Below are positions 1-12,953 of a DNA stretch of 64,000 nt, one piece after another. This stretch comes from Blastomussa wellsi. Lineage: Eukaryota > Cnidaria > Anthozoa > Scleractinia > Plerogyridae. The notes under the pieces are model-generated. The model did no database searches. It was not told where the DNA came from and saw only the letters and a list, made by a program, of their open reading frames with translations. The translations under genes and the position numbers were made by a program. Location of the stretch: contig OX393569.1 of the NCBI GenBank assembly GCA_947652115.1, positions 1,141,315 to 1,205,314 of the forward strand. The letters run 5' to 3'. How positions within the stretch are numbered: position 1 is the stretch's first letter; each line of letters begins with the position of its first letter.

Positions 1-867
1 GGATTCGGCGTGCACTAAAACCAGGAACGCCAGAAAATAGGAACAACCCCAAACACGGAACACCGGAACACCCCGAACACCAAAATTCATTTTTTTTTGT
101 ATATATTTTTTTAGAAATTTATTGGCATTTTACGGTATTTCTGGTGTTCCGGTGCTCCGTGTTTGGGAGTGTTCAGGTGTTCCGGTGTTCCGATCCTGTG
201 TTACTGGTTTAAGTACATGCCGACGAATTAGAACCCACGATCTCCCGGGCCAAGGGACATCTTCGGTTAGAATCACTCGGAGGATTCAGATTTGTTCTTT
301 GCCCTCCGATAGTGACAAATGAACTCTCATCTTTATCACGTATGTAATTTCTGTTCATTCACTTTTGCCATTCTTGGATCTATGGACATTATATAACTTG
401 GTCACTCAGTTTTGAGCATCAGTGCTAATTAAAGTACAGTTGAAATAAACGTCCATTACGCATACTCTGATCACGGATGCATGCCGTCTTGATTCCTCAA
501 GGTTGTGTTAAGGTGGCTCACAACTGTTTCCAGGTCATTGACGGGTCAGTACCACCACTATTTAGTAGTTTATGTTACACAAATTTAGATGTAAAAAAAT
601 CCCCTGAAACCCCTTACAAGATACATGTTTCAAACAGTCTATAATGTTGCTATGGTAACTTGTTATACGAAAACTTGTTCACCAACGATGAATATTTGTT
701 CGGCACCATTGTTGAAGTACTGACCCATCAGGCATAACAGCTGGATAGTGCTGGAAACTGTCACTGAGTTGTCAACCACCGTATAACAAAAATGGATTTT
801 TAGGCAGATGTGCGACTAAAGGCAGTCTTGCAAGCTTGCTTTCAAATTCTTTTCTTTTTAATCGCAG
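1..867. other. Non-coding stretch upstream of the first visible RTK-A exon
   Basis: No convincing exon is seen here. It holds two hairpin-type repeats. Bases ~46-71 (CCCAAACACGGAACACC...) are the near-perfect inverse of ~144-168, with an AT-rich spacer. A looser inverted pair lies at ~512-553 and ~718-780 (GACGGGTCAGTAC against GTACTGACCCATC). The end of the stretch is the polypyrimidine tract and acceptor (ATCGCAG at 861-867) of the intron before the exon at 868. The signal-peptide exon expected by analogy with RTK-B is not recognisable and may lie before the window. Confidence 0.5.
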
Positions 868-3800
868 ATTTCGTTGGCATCTTAACGGGTGACGACAACC
901 TCACTGTTTTTGCAGACGGACATCTTGTCGGTTATAATGGCGGCGCTTGGAATGCCCCAAAGTGGTTATCCTTCTCTAGAAAAACAAAAGTCATTGCTGT
1001 GTCCGTTTACAATGGACCAGGATGGTTCGGTGGATTCCTTGGCGTGTTCAGTAACGGAGTGGTCACAGACAGCAGCTGGAAATGCAAAGAGACCGATAGT
1101 TCAGAAAGTGGATGGGAGCAAACCAACTTCAACGACAACGGGTGGCGAGATGCTTACATCCGACAAAACAACAGTGGTCTGGGTATTTCGCATCGAGTGC
1201 ACGGAATTCCTACAGATGTTCACTGGATTAGTCCTCAAAATCATCACGCCGTCCGATTCGTGTGCAGGCGTCACTTTAGTATGGAGGAGAGAAATAGTAA
1301 CCGAAGTAAGTAACACTTTCGCGAAACACCATAGAGTGTTTCACATGACGTCACGGCGGCCATATTGGTGCCCAAAACAAATAAACTGCGGCCATATTGG
1401 TGTCCCAAAGCAATCCTCCGGGAATTGGACTCTATTGTTATGAAAATATCATTTTTTGTTTCAGCAATCCGATATGGCCGCTTGTCACGTGAGTGAAAAT
1501 ACTCTATGGGAATACTTTCAAACTAGTACGATATTTTACCAGGTTCATGTTTACTGTTTATTTATTGTATTCGGATACACTTAAAGGAGATGCTTTACAC
1601 TTAACGAGAATCCGGGAAAATTCATACGGGAACGGTAACCATGAAGTTTGTTTGCTCAGTTCAAAATACCAAAAGAAACCTAGAACGGACCCAGCTACTA
1701 CAGAAAATTTTAGCTGTACATATCTAAAACTCATTAATAATTAATCACGTTAAAACAAAGGAAATCAGAACCGTAACAGTGGTTTGGAAATGTGATCTAA
1801 AAATAGCATAGATTTTTACGATTTTATGTCTTCGTTTTCTCCGTAGTTTTAGTTTCGATTGAGAATATATATCAAACACGAGAGACAGTGTTTAATCACA
1901 TTTCCAAACACAACGAATTTCGTCAAAAATACTCCGCTGCACGTCGTATTTTCAACTCTCTTCTGGCGGTTCTTGCATATCGAGATGAAACATTGTCTCT
2001 CGTGCTTGTTACATGAAGTATATCTACTTCTATAGGGCACTCCCCCAGTCTATACACTGTGCGTCATTTGGGTGGGGCCCTCAAAAAAAGCGGACAGGCA
2101 ATTTGCTTTTGTCTTCTCTTGCATTTATAATCTTGAAGCTAAGCCACATTATTTTGAACACTTTTTTGTAGCTTTAATATCCATCTTTGGCGGTTACCTG
2201 ACGCATACAATCAGGCTCTATCTTGATGGAGTATTCACAGAAAGCGCAGTCGGCAGCTTGACGGTTACCAAAGATGAACACGAACTTCAAGCAATTCAAG
2301 TGGAAGACAGTTCTGTTAGTGATGTGTCTTTTCTGAGCTCGTCCAGCAATGGTGTCAGAACCGAAAAATGGTGGAGATGTACAAACGCGTTTCACGTAGG
2401 CTGGTTTCTTCCAGGTTATGACGATACGTCGTGGCCACGCTCCTACGTTTTTACCGGTAACAGTGATACTTATTTCTTAGCCCCTGATGCCAAGTGGATT
2501 GGGTATCTGTTAGCGCAAAGTACCAAGATCTTCTGCCGTATCAACACCACTATAAGTAAGGATAAATAGCTCTTACACGCCATATCCCAGAATGACTTCA
2601 GAATATTAAGATCATTTATATCTTAAGAAAGGTCATGAAACACGTATAAGGTATAACTGCCAAGCCATGTACTGCAGATACAGGACTGAAACATACTTCC
2701 TAAGAAATGCATGCACAAGTACAAGACACAGACGAGGACCTGTTAATAATATTAACCCTCATAAAGGAAATAATGCAGCGTTTTCACTCAGTAATACTTT
2801 GCAAGCAAATAGGCCATATTGGAGTTCAATTCCCGGAGGATTGGTTTGGTACACCAACATGGCTGCTGTTTCTTTGTTTTGAGACACCAATGTGGCTGCC
2901 GTGACATCATAACAAAATCCTTTTTTGGAAATGTGATGACGAATTGATGATTAAATAACAGGACACTCGCTTAAAAAATGTCGTCAATTTGTTAAATAAA
3001 CCAAGCGATAGGGTGAGTATGTATTCGCAACATTAACAACAGGTTTACCAGACAGACGAGATCTAGAGTTATGGAAGCAATACTTTTTGTCTCCAGATAC
3101 TTTTTATCAGGATACTTTGCTAAGAAGGCTATCACTTATGGCAATTCTTGATTATTTTGCCTATAGAGCATGTCCCCAACATTCCCCAAGACACACCAAG
3201 TGCAGACCTTCCAATATCCGTTTCCGCTTTTGTACCACCAATGACAACTTTACCTGCGAACTTGGTCGATTCGACAACAATGGTATTGAAGCCCTCACCA
3301 ACGACCACGCACCCAACATCAGCGGTGGCTTCTACAACCATATCACAACATTTCACCAGCTCAAACATAACTTCCGGTAGTAATAACCCTAGAAGAATGC
3401 AGACGAGCGGTTTATCAACGTCAGTTATCGTTGCTATAACTGTTAGTGGAGGTTTGGCGGCTGTGATTATTGGACTAGCTGTTCCTTGCTACATTTGGAG
3501 GAAACGCAGAAATAAAAGGTTTTTATATTTAAATATAGATAGTTTGAATTGAGTATCGTAAAACCAAAACCAAAACCAAAGTAATAAGTTTGGCCAAGAT
3601 CATTCAGTGAATCAATCAAAACTCGAAGTAATTTAATCCACCACTTAATCCACTCCATTAATTCTCAGACGCAAAAGCTTTTAAAAGGACGCTGGCACTG
3701 TCAGAAAAAATAACTAGTAAAAGAGTCAAAATTTCACGAGAATTTCAGCTTTGATTTCTGGACGTCCTGCCCAGGAATCAATTTCAATGAATTGCAATCC

Positions 3801-6800
3801 ACTTCCATCCTTGTAATTCTGTAATACTTCCCCAAAATACCTGTCCTATCTTGCTCTGTGGAATCTTTTTATCGAGTTTATTCGTGTATTTGGTGGCATT
3901 TGGCACTATAACATGGAAATTAGAACATAAAAATTGCTATAATCAGGCGTGACAGTGTCCCTTTAATTTAGACGCAAAATTCATGTGTCGTTCTAAAAAT
4001 GCAGTAACACCCGCACCCATTGCCCACTGCCGCTATCATGCTTTCCTGGAGTGAGCTGTAGCTGTTTCTAACACTTTCGTCCTAATTGATGCACAAGAAC
4101 ACAACTTTTCACGTAATAACGACAAGGATATTACGTCTCTTATAGTTGGAGGGTGGGAGGGATCGGGCGGTCCAGATTCGAACCCTGGCCTGGGGCCGGT
4201 TTCTCGAAAGCCCCGGAAACTTTCGGGCCAGTAAAGCTAATTTTATTCATTTGTATCTAAAAAATAGAGAAGTGTATAGGCCTGAAACTTTGTATGAAGG
4301 AAACCACTGTTCATATCAACAACATGTGAATAAAACAGCTCTGTATAATCATAAGTTTTGAGATTTTGCTATGGCTTTCCGGGTGCGAAAACTTTTCGGG
4401 ACCTTCGAGAAACGGGCCCCTGGGCACTAGGTAGTTGGCGGATGGTACAATCTTTGACTCGCTGAGACCCTGTTCTTAAAATCCAGATCTGAGAACAGAA
4501 CTATTTTAGACTGACGAGACGAAATATAAAACAGAAGGCTTCGATTCATGACGCACCACACAGGCATCCGGGTCGAGATTTAGAGATTGATACCATTGGC
4601 TTTCCCTTCTCTTACAGCTAGTAAGATTAAAGCAAATCAAAACCAGGATTGATTGGTTTTTAAAAAAAATGTGTTGCAGGGAAAAGAACAACAACGAGTT
4701 AAAAAGCAAAAATTCCAAGAATGATAGCTGGGATATAAGAAGCGATGATGTCACTATTGGCGAAGAGCTCGGTCACGGCGCCTTTGGTAAAGTATTCAAA
4801 GGAATTATGGAAGACACTTCCTGTATGACAGCTGGTTCGTCTGTTCATAAAACATCAAAGAAGATAGCCAACTTGACGAAAACTGTAGCGGTGAAGATGC
4901 TACAAGGTATGCTAAAGCAAAGTATTAATGTCATCACTGCACACTGTAATATTCCATACATATTCCGGAAACTACAACCCTAGCCAGAACATCTTTGGAC
5001 ACTTGTCGAACCTGGATGCAAAAACACACACTTTGCTAAAATTTAAGAACGTTTGGGGCTGAGTGGGCCACATTGTTAGCCATGATAATGCCCTGATCTC
5101 GTCATATCTTACGGCTTTATCATTTAAATTTTTACTCATGCTTAACCGTTTCAGATAATGCCACTCCAGATCAGAAGAATGATTTCCTAGATGAGATCAA
5201 TCTGATGAAAGCAGTTGGCTCACACAAGAACATCGTGAGTTTGATTGGCTGCTGTATCAAGTCCTCGCCGAACTTCCTTGTAGTGGAGTTTGCATCACAA
5301 GGAGACTTGCTCTCGTATCTGAGAGATCGAAGAAAAAAGGTAAACGTTGCTGCAGAGCTTTGATTTGAAGAGATCAGAGGAACCGTTTGCAGCTTTTGCG
5401 ATTGGAAATCATGTTTCTGGAAGAAGTACGTGCACTTCAACTCAAGGGTTACCGACAGTAAATGTCTATCGCGCTGAGCGTTGTATTAGCGGGTTAACTC
5501 TGCTAAGTATTTAAAGTCAGCGAAAATTTTTGTAAAAAAATATAAATAAAAGGGGGGGGCGGTCATGCAAATGGCATGGTTCTACTGTACCGTTTTGTGA
5601 GTTTATATATGCACGATCAACCAAAATCTTAGAATCTAGAGTAAAACACATATAATACAATATACACATGTGGGAATTAACCATTTTCTAACAGTCAGAG
5701 GACTTACAAGATCTCTTGTCTCTGATTTTCAGGTAATAGACACCAATATGGCCTACGTACGGGTGCGAGAAAGCCCGCTAAACACACCAAAATCAATGAA
5801 AAGCGCTAACGTTGTAAGTTTCATTTCACTTGGTATTCAGTCTGCGAGTAACCTTTTTTAGGGGCCTTTTAGAAGTAGCGGGTTTGGAGGGGGGTTAGAG
5901 TTGGTTTGAACGGACCTCTCCACATTTGGAATGTCGCTCTCAGAATGAAATAGTGCTTTTGACTATATTAGCTGTCAAATTTTGAACGATATTTTCCTCA
6001 GTCCACTATCCCTAAGAGAGCTCGTTTGCAACCGTCCGGACCTCTAAAATATCTACCTCAAATCAGCAATCCTCGTCGAGTTAAAAGCTAGGATTAAAAT
6101 ATTAAAATACCTTGTCGTAGACAATAATTTCCCATATTATCTCCTTCAGCATTATGAGCTTGGTGTTAGCGACATTGGCGAAGTGAACGTCGCTTTCTCG
6201 AAAGAAGACAGCAGCATTGACATAAGAATTAACAGCACCAGTAGCCCTGGCAGCACTGAGTCTTTGAATGACAATGAACAAGAGCAAGACGACCATTTAA
6301 CGCCAGAGGATATGCTGTCCTTCTCCTGGCAAATAGCCCAAGGAATGGTAATTGAACAAGCTAGAACTTTCTGTATTTTGTTATAACAAAGGTCCATCGA
6401 AGTGTTGAGAAAGGCGTCAAGTATCAATGCCATGGGACCACGTTTCCCTTCCCTAACCCCTCCCCAGAGGATAGGATATCCAACAGACGGGGATGTTAGT
6501 CGATAATCTTTAATTAAATTAAACCCCCTAAAGGAGCCCAATTTGAAATGGGCGTGGCTCAAGCCAAAAGAGGGTACCAATTGGGTAGGGACTGTCACGG
6601 CTAACAGTTAAACATTTTAGCCCATTTACGGCTAACGGTTACATTTTTTAACATTTTTATACGGCTAACGGTTAAACCCCACTGAGACCCTCCTAAAAGA
6701 TTCTAAAAAATTGAAAATAGAATCTATTTTGTCACGTGTTCATCCTAAATTGGTGTTTAGACAGGAGCATCGTAAGTGACACCAAAAATGCAATGTTTTT

Positions 6801-9105
6801 CAAATTTTTCACGTTTCGTATTCTTTCAGTCCTTTTGACACACAAAACACAACGGTTTAGCCGAATAATGTGGTTTAAAAGTTCCTTCTCTTATCGGTTA
6901 GTTGATTGATTTTGGAAAAATGAAACCCACATCTTTTTTATGTTATTTTTCTATGTAGGCTGCGATACCCTGAAAATTACAAATATCGATGACAGCGACT
7001 AACGGCATTTCTTCTTTTAGAACTACTTGTCAGGAAAAGGTATTGTTCATCGGGACCTCGCCGCTCGCAATGTCTTAGTCTGCGAAAAGAAACTTGTCAA
7101 AGTCGCCGATTTTGGTTTGGCGCGCAGCACGCTGGGAGAAAATGTGTATCACATGACAGGTCAACACAATAAACTTCCCGTGAAATGGATGTCACCTGAA
7201 GCCATAAATGACGGCGTTTTCACCACAAAAAGTGACGTGTAAGTATGCAACGTTTATAAGTCACGGCACTGGATGTTTTCTGGTGAAATAGGTTGTTTAC
7301 CATTTACACGGGGAAACCAGTTGGTCAACGGTTTGTGCAAATGGAAAGCAAAAGTCCCCAATGGAAATTTCCGTTTGGGAATGGCGTGTTCCATTTACAA
7401 AACAGACCCAACTTACGGAGAAAGCCAAGGGCGAGTTTGACATATTGGCGTAGGGCCTGGAACTTGTGCCGAATGGCAAACTGAAAGCACATTTTACATT
7501 CGGATATTCCGTTTGGGAATTTTGGTCTACCTTTCAAGAAATCCCGTTTTCCCGAGAAAATTTCCGTCCGGGGAGACAAAATTAGTCTTTCCATTTACAT
7601 TCCATCCTAAATTTTCGGATTTTTTTGGTAAATGGTAAACAACAAGGGTGAAAATGGAAATGTCGTCTTTCCAATAGGGATGACTAAAGGTGATACACCG
7701 TGTGTTAAAAATAAATTTAGTTATGATTAGGCGCTTGCGCACAAATGCATTGTACATTGATGATGTCATACGAAATCGTTGTCTCAATACAAGGGACGTC
7801 TAGAAAAATAGACTTGTTATAAGAGTTCAGATTAATCAAAGAATTCTTTGAAAGAGCGTTTGATAGGAAATGCTTCTATTTTGGTTTTAGGTGGTCATAT
7901 GGAATCTTACTCTGGGAGATCGCGACTCTTGGTAAGTTTTCCAGCGTACTTTGCAAAAAGGGTTCATCCAGAGATATCTGAATACTGCGTATCGTCACTC
8001 AATCTTATGGCATTTAAATAATAACAACTTCGGCGGCCATGTTGGTGTACCAAAGAAAAGAATTTAGTGAACTCACTGCAGTACACCAATATAGCGGCTG
8101 TGTCTTCAGATGAATACTCAGGGGCACCCAACGAAAAACTGTGACAGAATCATGCATTCTGTTACCTAAATGAATGAAAATATATGATATTAAATCATTC
8201 CCAGGTGTTTTTGAGCGTTGCTGGGAAAATTTTATCTGTTCCTTTTTCCCAGCACATGATCCATAATTTTTTCCCAGCCAGCAATTATAACAAACAACAA
8301 CGCGTGAAAATGACACTGAAAAAAGTTGAAATCCGCTCTTCTCAACGAGTCTTCAGTCGCCCTCGCGAGTTTCAATCGGCCAGTGCAAAGATAGGATTAT
8401 TTTCAACGATATAGGAAAGTTATAAATAGATACGATGATAGCAAGTTGTACGAATTTGACTTTCAGGAGGTTTTCCTTACCCTGGCATCAGAAACAGAGA
8501 AGTAATGAGACTGCTAAAAAGAGGATATAGAATGGAAAAACCAGATACTTGCTCAGAGGAGTTGTAAGTTGCATTTCTTTGGTCACGTTGATAGCTGGGG
8601 GAGGAGTGTTACTCAGTTGGATGATTGCTCTTGGAATGGATTCACTCGATGTATAGATGTGCGTTTGAATTTAGAAATATCAATGTTAAAACCAACTGCA
8701 TAATTGTTTCATAGGGTTCTTACATTTATTTGAAGCAAGCGTGTTTCCAATCCTCTTGTGTCGATGTAGTTAGGGGTTTTAGTCATGGGGGATCTTATTG
8801 CAGATGCTCAAAGTATGTCATTCCTTCAATACAGTTATCAATTGATGATGCGTTGCTGGGCAGACAATCCTGATGTGCGGCCAACCTTCGTCGAGCTGTG
8901 TCATGATTTGGAGGACTGGATGCAAAGAGAGGTTCCTTATTTGGACATGGACCAGCTAGACGAAGATCATCCTTACTATAATGGGTCTGCATTATCAGCG
9001 TCCAGCGGATCTTCGTGCGAAGAACACCAGTCAGGGAGACCCAACTCAATCACCGCGGCAAACAATTTGGTCTGTGATGACAATTCCGAATTTACCAGAT
9101 TTTAA
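868..9105 (+). CDS. Receptor tyrosine kinase A (FGFR/VEGFR-like kinase, two lectin-like ectodomains), 5' end missing
   Basis: Single-pass cell-surface tyrosine kinase. Exons: 868-1305, 2172-2555, 3167-3518, 4680-4906, 5155-5339, 5733-5813, 6150-6347, 7021-7238, 7891-7931, 8467-8563, 8835-9105. All have GT-AG borders and the joined frame stays open (about 830 codons). Exon 1 encodes a beta-sandwich-like module ([11 protein letters not shown]... SSWKC). Exon 2 encodes a second, different module (RLYLDGV... WWRC...DDTSWP). Exon 3 carries a Thr/Pro stalk, a TM helix and a basic stop-transfer (RKRR). The kinase has the glycine loop [17 protein letters not shown] lysine, [11 protein letters not shown] and SPE motifs, so it should be active. 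The tail is short and acidic with several Tyr. The kinase insert (exons 5733 and 6150) is acidic. It is a tandem paralogue of RTK-B. The family is FGFR/VEGFR/RET-like by motif; the exact class and ligand are unknown. No signal-peptide exon was found. Confidence 0.85.
1725..2010 (+). repeat. ~285-bp interspersed repeat, copy 1
   Basis: Lies in the intron between the first two visible RTK-A exons. It matches 57697-57985 in the same orientation over nearly its whole length, including the shared words CACGTTAAAACAAAGGAAAT, TTTTTACGATTTTAT and AATACTCCGCTGC. It contains imperfect internal inverted segments (ACGAGAGACAGTGTTT against AAACATTGTCTCTCGT), which suggests a non-autonomous DNA transposon. 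Confidence 0.6.
7292..7643. mobile_element. MITE-like element (~350 bp) in an RTK-A intron
   Basis: Terminal inverted repeats GTTGTTTACCATTTA (7292-7306) and TAAATGGTAAACAAC (7629-7643) bound a non-coding segment in the intron after the HRD/DFG exon. Further inverted matches inside it (CCATTTACA, GTTTGGGAAT) produce the open frames seen on both strands, which have no coding merit. No transposase is present. Confidence 0.6.
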
Positions 9106-12100
9106 ACAAACTCCATAATGGAGAAAAGTTAATTATCAAACAGGCATGATAAGAACCAATGTTTTAACAGATTTATTTGGTTTCTAAACTTAACATTCGC
9201 TCAACTAATATTAAGAGTAGTAAAGTCTTTCAAGCCAGGCTCAGGACTGTCTTGTTGCTTTCTGCAAGTTACTAACCACCATTCTGTCATTGCGTTCTTG
9301 GGCAAGACACTTTAATCTCACAGTGCCTCGCTCCACCCAGGTGTATAAATGGGTACCGGCGAAATTACTGCTGGGGATTAACCCTGAGTTGGACTAGCAT
9401 CCCATCCATAGGGGAGTACTTGAAAGTCTTTCAAACCCGACCTACTCTCTGGGAGCTTAACCCCTGTTTCTGGGTGAGATGCAAGTTACTAAGCTACTAT
9501 TCGATCTGTCAGGTTGCCTTAATAATTCAACGGCAACCATTTATACCGCTTTATCGAAAGGCACTCAAGAGCTACAAGGAGTCTTACCCAAGAACACGAC
9601 ACCACAATTACCCCGACCGGGGCTCGTACTCGACTGACTTCAATGTACGTAGTGTACGGCGCACTAACCATCAAACCACCGCGCTTTCTAAGCTCAATCA
9701 ATAAGCCATGCTTCTCTTAGAAGGGGGTGCACCACTGAGGAATGATGTAACTGACGGGTGACGTAGCAGAACACCAGGGAGGGGTGCGCACCCCTGTACC
9801 CTCCCCCTAGATCCGCCCCTGTAATGCGTCTGTGCATCTGATTGACATCTTGCCGGATTTTCCGTCGTCCTTGACAAATTACCGTGAAACTAATTAAACC
9901 GTACCGTGAATACCAGAAATTTTACTTTGTTGCCAGATAAAGCCAATCAGGTAACAGCAACGGTAATTAGTTTATGGTTTGAGGTTTCCTTGTGTGTCCT
10001 GAACTTGAATTCAAACAATAGAGACAAGAAGAGCTGTATTTCAAGCAAGGTTGTTTTTATACTTGGAGTTTTCCAAGAGATAGAATAAATAACAATAAAC
10101 TGGTTAGCTCGTCTCCTGCATCTTCAGTGTTACGGCAATCAGGGGACGCTAAAAAAACCCACGCACTTCTCGCAAAGAGTAGGGAACGATCGCGGGGTTC
10201 CCTATGGTCCGGCCTCGTATCACGGGTTGGTGCTTAACATAGGGAAAACCTCACTGCCCCTTTCCCCCTTGGACGGAATTGTCCAAGAAAAATGAGTATG
10301 AGTATAAGTATAACTTAACAAAAGTGGGTCTTCACGTGTGTGGAATAAATGAACGAACGAACGAACGAACGAATGAATGAATTAAATGATTAATTAAAAT
10401 AATTTAATTATTCAATCAATCAATCAATTTATTACAGTCATAAGGGTGGATGAAGTTGTCCTCTAATTCTTAGAGGTTCATGAGTAATAAGAAAATTAAA
10501 TAAAAAATATGGGAATGATAGAAAAACCATAAAACGTAGTTCATAGTTCCCAAATTAAACGGATTTTCCTGAAATAATTACTCCATCCATTTGCCTTTCA
10601 TCCAAACTATCCGGGATTTTTGCCTGAAAATTGTCTAGTTTTCCATATTAGAATTTTCCTAACGTTCTAAATAATATTCTGCAATATTTAAGATCAATGA
10701 TTTTCTTGTATCAACATCGGTTTTTACAAAGAAACTTAACCAGGCAGTAAAAAGACAACCGCGGCCATTTTTTCGGACTACATTTAAGTTTTTGGAATAG
10801 CTCTTGGTGATTGATGCATTGATTTACTTAAAACAACAACAGCGAAACAATTACAGAAATGTTTACTTAAAAACATAAAGAGTATATAAAAAGTCAAAAT
10901 ATTTTCTGGTCATTTGATTACGTACATGACGCCACTAAGTCGATCAATATAACGAAGGAAGATAACATATTCCGTAAAGGTAAAGGATGATTTTTCGTAA
11001 CTCTTTATATTCATGTTGGTTCAGCATGTTGTTATATCTTAAATTACCAGAGCAGTGCTCCAGTGTAGGTCATTTGACAATGTCTTTACAAATCTTGGTC
11101 AAAGATTCATAAGCAGAAAGTTGGAGAATCAATTCGATTCGAATTCTTCGACAGCCAGTGAAATTCGCACGAGTAATCGCAGCGATAGAATTCGTTCGCA
11201 GCAGAAATTAAAAGATTTTCACAAAACAGAGACTTGTCTTCGCGACAGGTCGACTGATGTTTCTCGGGCTTCAAGCAGTTCAAAGAATGCGATGTCTTTC
11301 CTCGGTTTTGAATATAATGAGGTATACTATAGTATAGATTAGAATCAGATTTATTCTTAGTCTGGATGGCTAGTTCACTGAAAATTAAATTCCAAAAGTA
11401 AACATGATAATAATTGTTGACTCAAAATAGGCCACTGAAGAAACAAAGGTGCAATTTATTGTTGGAAACAAGGCAACCCATATTGACTGAATTATGATAA
11501 CTACACAAATCACTTCAAAAGAAATTAGGAAACTAGACTTCCAGGACCTCTGGGTGCCCGAAGTAAAGAAATGCATTCATCTAGGCACGTACATGATATC
11601 CCAGTTCCAATAGAGATAAACACTGCATATAAAGTGAAGTGTGCAACTGTCACAATATGATGGCTTTAATTTATTCTTCAAACAAAGTAAAAAAATACAG
11701 TTATAAGTAAAACAATGCCTAACCTTGTATGTGCAGCCAGTTGACAGATTGGTTAAACAGTACAGACAGTGCAGTGTCGATACAGAGGTGAGTAAGATGG
11801 CACAGACAGGCTACTTAGCCTACAATCAGTCACTCGCTGAGATATTATAGTGAAAGAAAACAGCTCATTTTTTAATCAATTTTCTTTTTCAAATATGCAC
11901 ATAGGGAAACGTTATGACAACTGCGGACAGTTAACCTGTCGTCCCAGGCTAACGTCACTGATTAACGATTCTCTTTAATTTATTTTACTTGGTGAATCTG
12001 CGCACTGATCGTGTAATATCAAACGCAAACAAAGAATATGAAAACGAGAGACGTTTAAAGCCGTCTGTAAGGATAACATTTCGAGAAAAGCATATTGCAA

Positions 12101-12953
12101 TTCGCAGCACTGTTATAACGAGCGCATATAGCGTATATAAGGTATAACCTTATTTATGGTCAATTATTGTTATCATTATCTCTGAGCTTGCTTATTAATT
12201 TTATAGGGAGACAACAATATCAAACATCCTGCCACTCAGCTATATTTAAGCTTGACCAATCACAACAAGATATAACCTTTTATCAAATCTGCAGTCAATC
12301 CTCGGGCAGAAAAAAATAGGAATTGTTACAGAGTATTACACGTTGATAGTTCTTATAGCACTTAATAAATATGGCTTCGGTTAGTCCATCCTACAGAAAA
12401 CGGGGGGAGTTGTACTGATCGATAAAGCGCAGCAAGGAAGATCAATAATCTCGAAATGCGATGTCCAGCAAGGTTAATTCATCTCAAAACAGGTAAGAAC
12501 GACCATAGCGTTAACTTCATTCTGATAATCGTTGCTCTCGGAACCTTATAAAAGGTACAGTTTTACTCCTTCCTATCAGTTGAAACTGAAGATTGACTTA
12601 CAGACGATTCTTAACTACTGCTCTCAAGGGAACATCGAACAATATCCTAATTTTGTAGAGAGATTCGATGCACACATTATGTCAAAGTCATAGCAAAAAA
12701 ACTGAACAAATACTGAACACCAGCGATCACTTAGAAACCACCTGTACCGGAGAGCCGGGGAGGATTATACTTTACTTCCTTTCCGTGTTGTGAGAATAGC
12801 GTTCATGTTGTCCGCTCTTTAATTAATTTACAACAAGGAATGTCATTAGCTCTTCTTTGAATAAGCCCGCGCTATGTGACGTGCCACATAATTAAACGAG
12901 TTTATCATCTCTGATTCTAGTGCCAGCCACTGGATCCGGTAACTAAAAACAGA
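9106..12953. other. Intergenic region between the two RTK paralogues
   Basis: No firm gene is seen. Bases ~9240-9420 hold a dispersed-repeat tail (GTGTATAAATGGGTACCGG... GACTAGCATCCCATCC). A weaker form lies at the matching place after RTK-B (~20890-20985). Bases 9720-9821 are a reversed, partial copy of the GGATC MITE family, and ~10099-10320 hold a SINE body. Bases 10348-10383 are a (GAAC/GAAT)n microsatellite. An 11055-11342 frame is Ser-rich without recognisable motifs. The promoter of RTK-B must lie at the end of this stretch. Confidence 0.5.
10099..10325 (+). repeat. SINE body, truncated copy
   Basis: Shares long words with the fuller SINE at 54186-54600: CCTGTATCTTCAGTGTTAC-like, CACTTCTCGCAAAGAG, GGGTTGGTGCTT and CCCTTGGAC...GTCCAAG. 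The tRNA-like head is missing here, so this is a 5'-truncated copy. It is followed by an A-rich simple tail (ATGAGTATGAGTATAAGTATAAC). Confidence 0.6.

Noticed and set aside
810..867. Extension of the first RTK-A exon upstream as a hydrophobic leader (VRLKAVLQACFQILFFLIA)
   Set aside because: It reads like a signal peptide but begins at GTG. It corresponds to the pyrimidine-rich intron end of RTK-B (also starting CTTGCAAGC), and is followed by a proper CGCAG acceptor at 867.
7293..7787. Several overlapping frames in the RTK-A intron
   Set aside because: They lie in an inverted-repeat MITE and mirror each other on both strands.
11055..11342. 95-aa Ser-rich frame between the RTKs
   Set aside because: No ATG-proximal context, motif or splice partner; composition is not distinctive. 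Could be a stray exon but is not supported.
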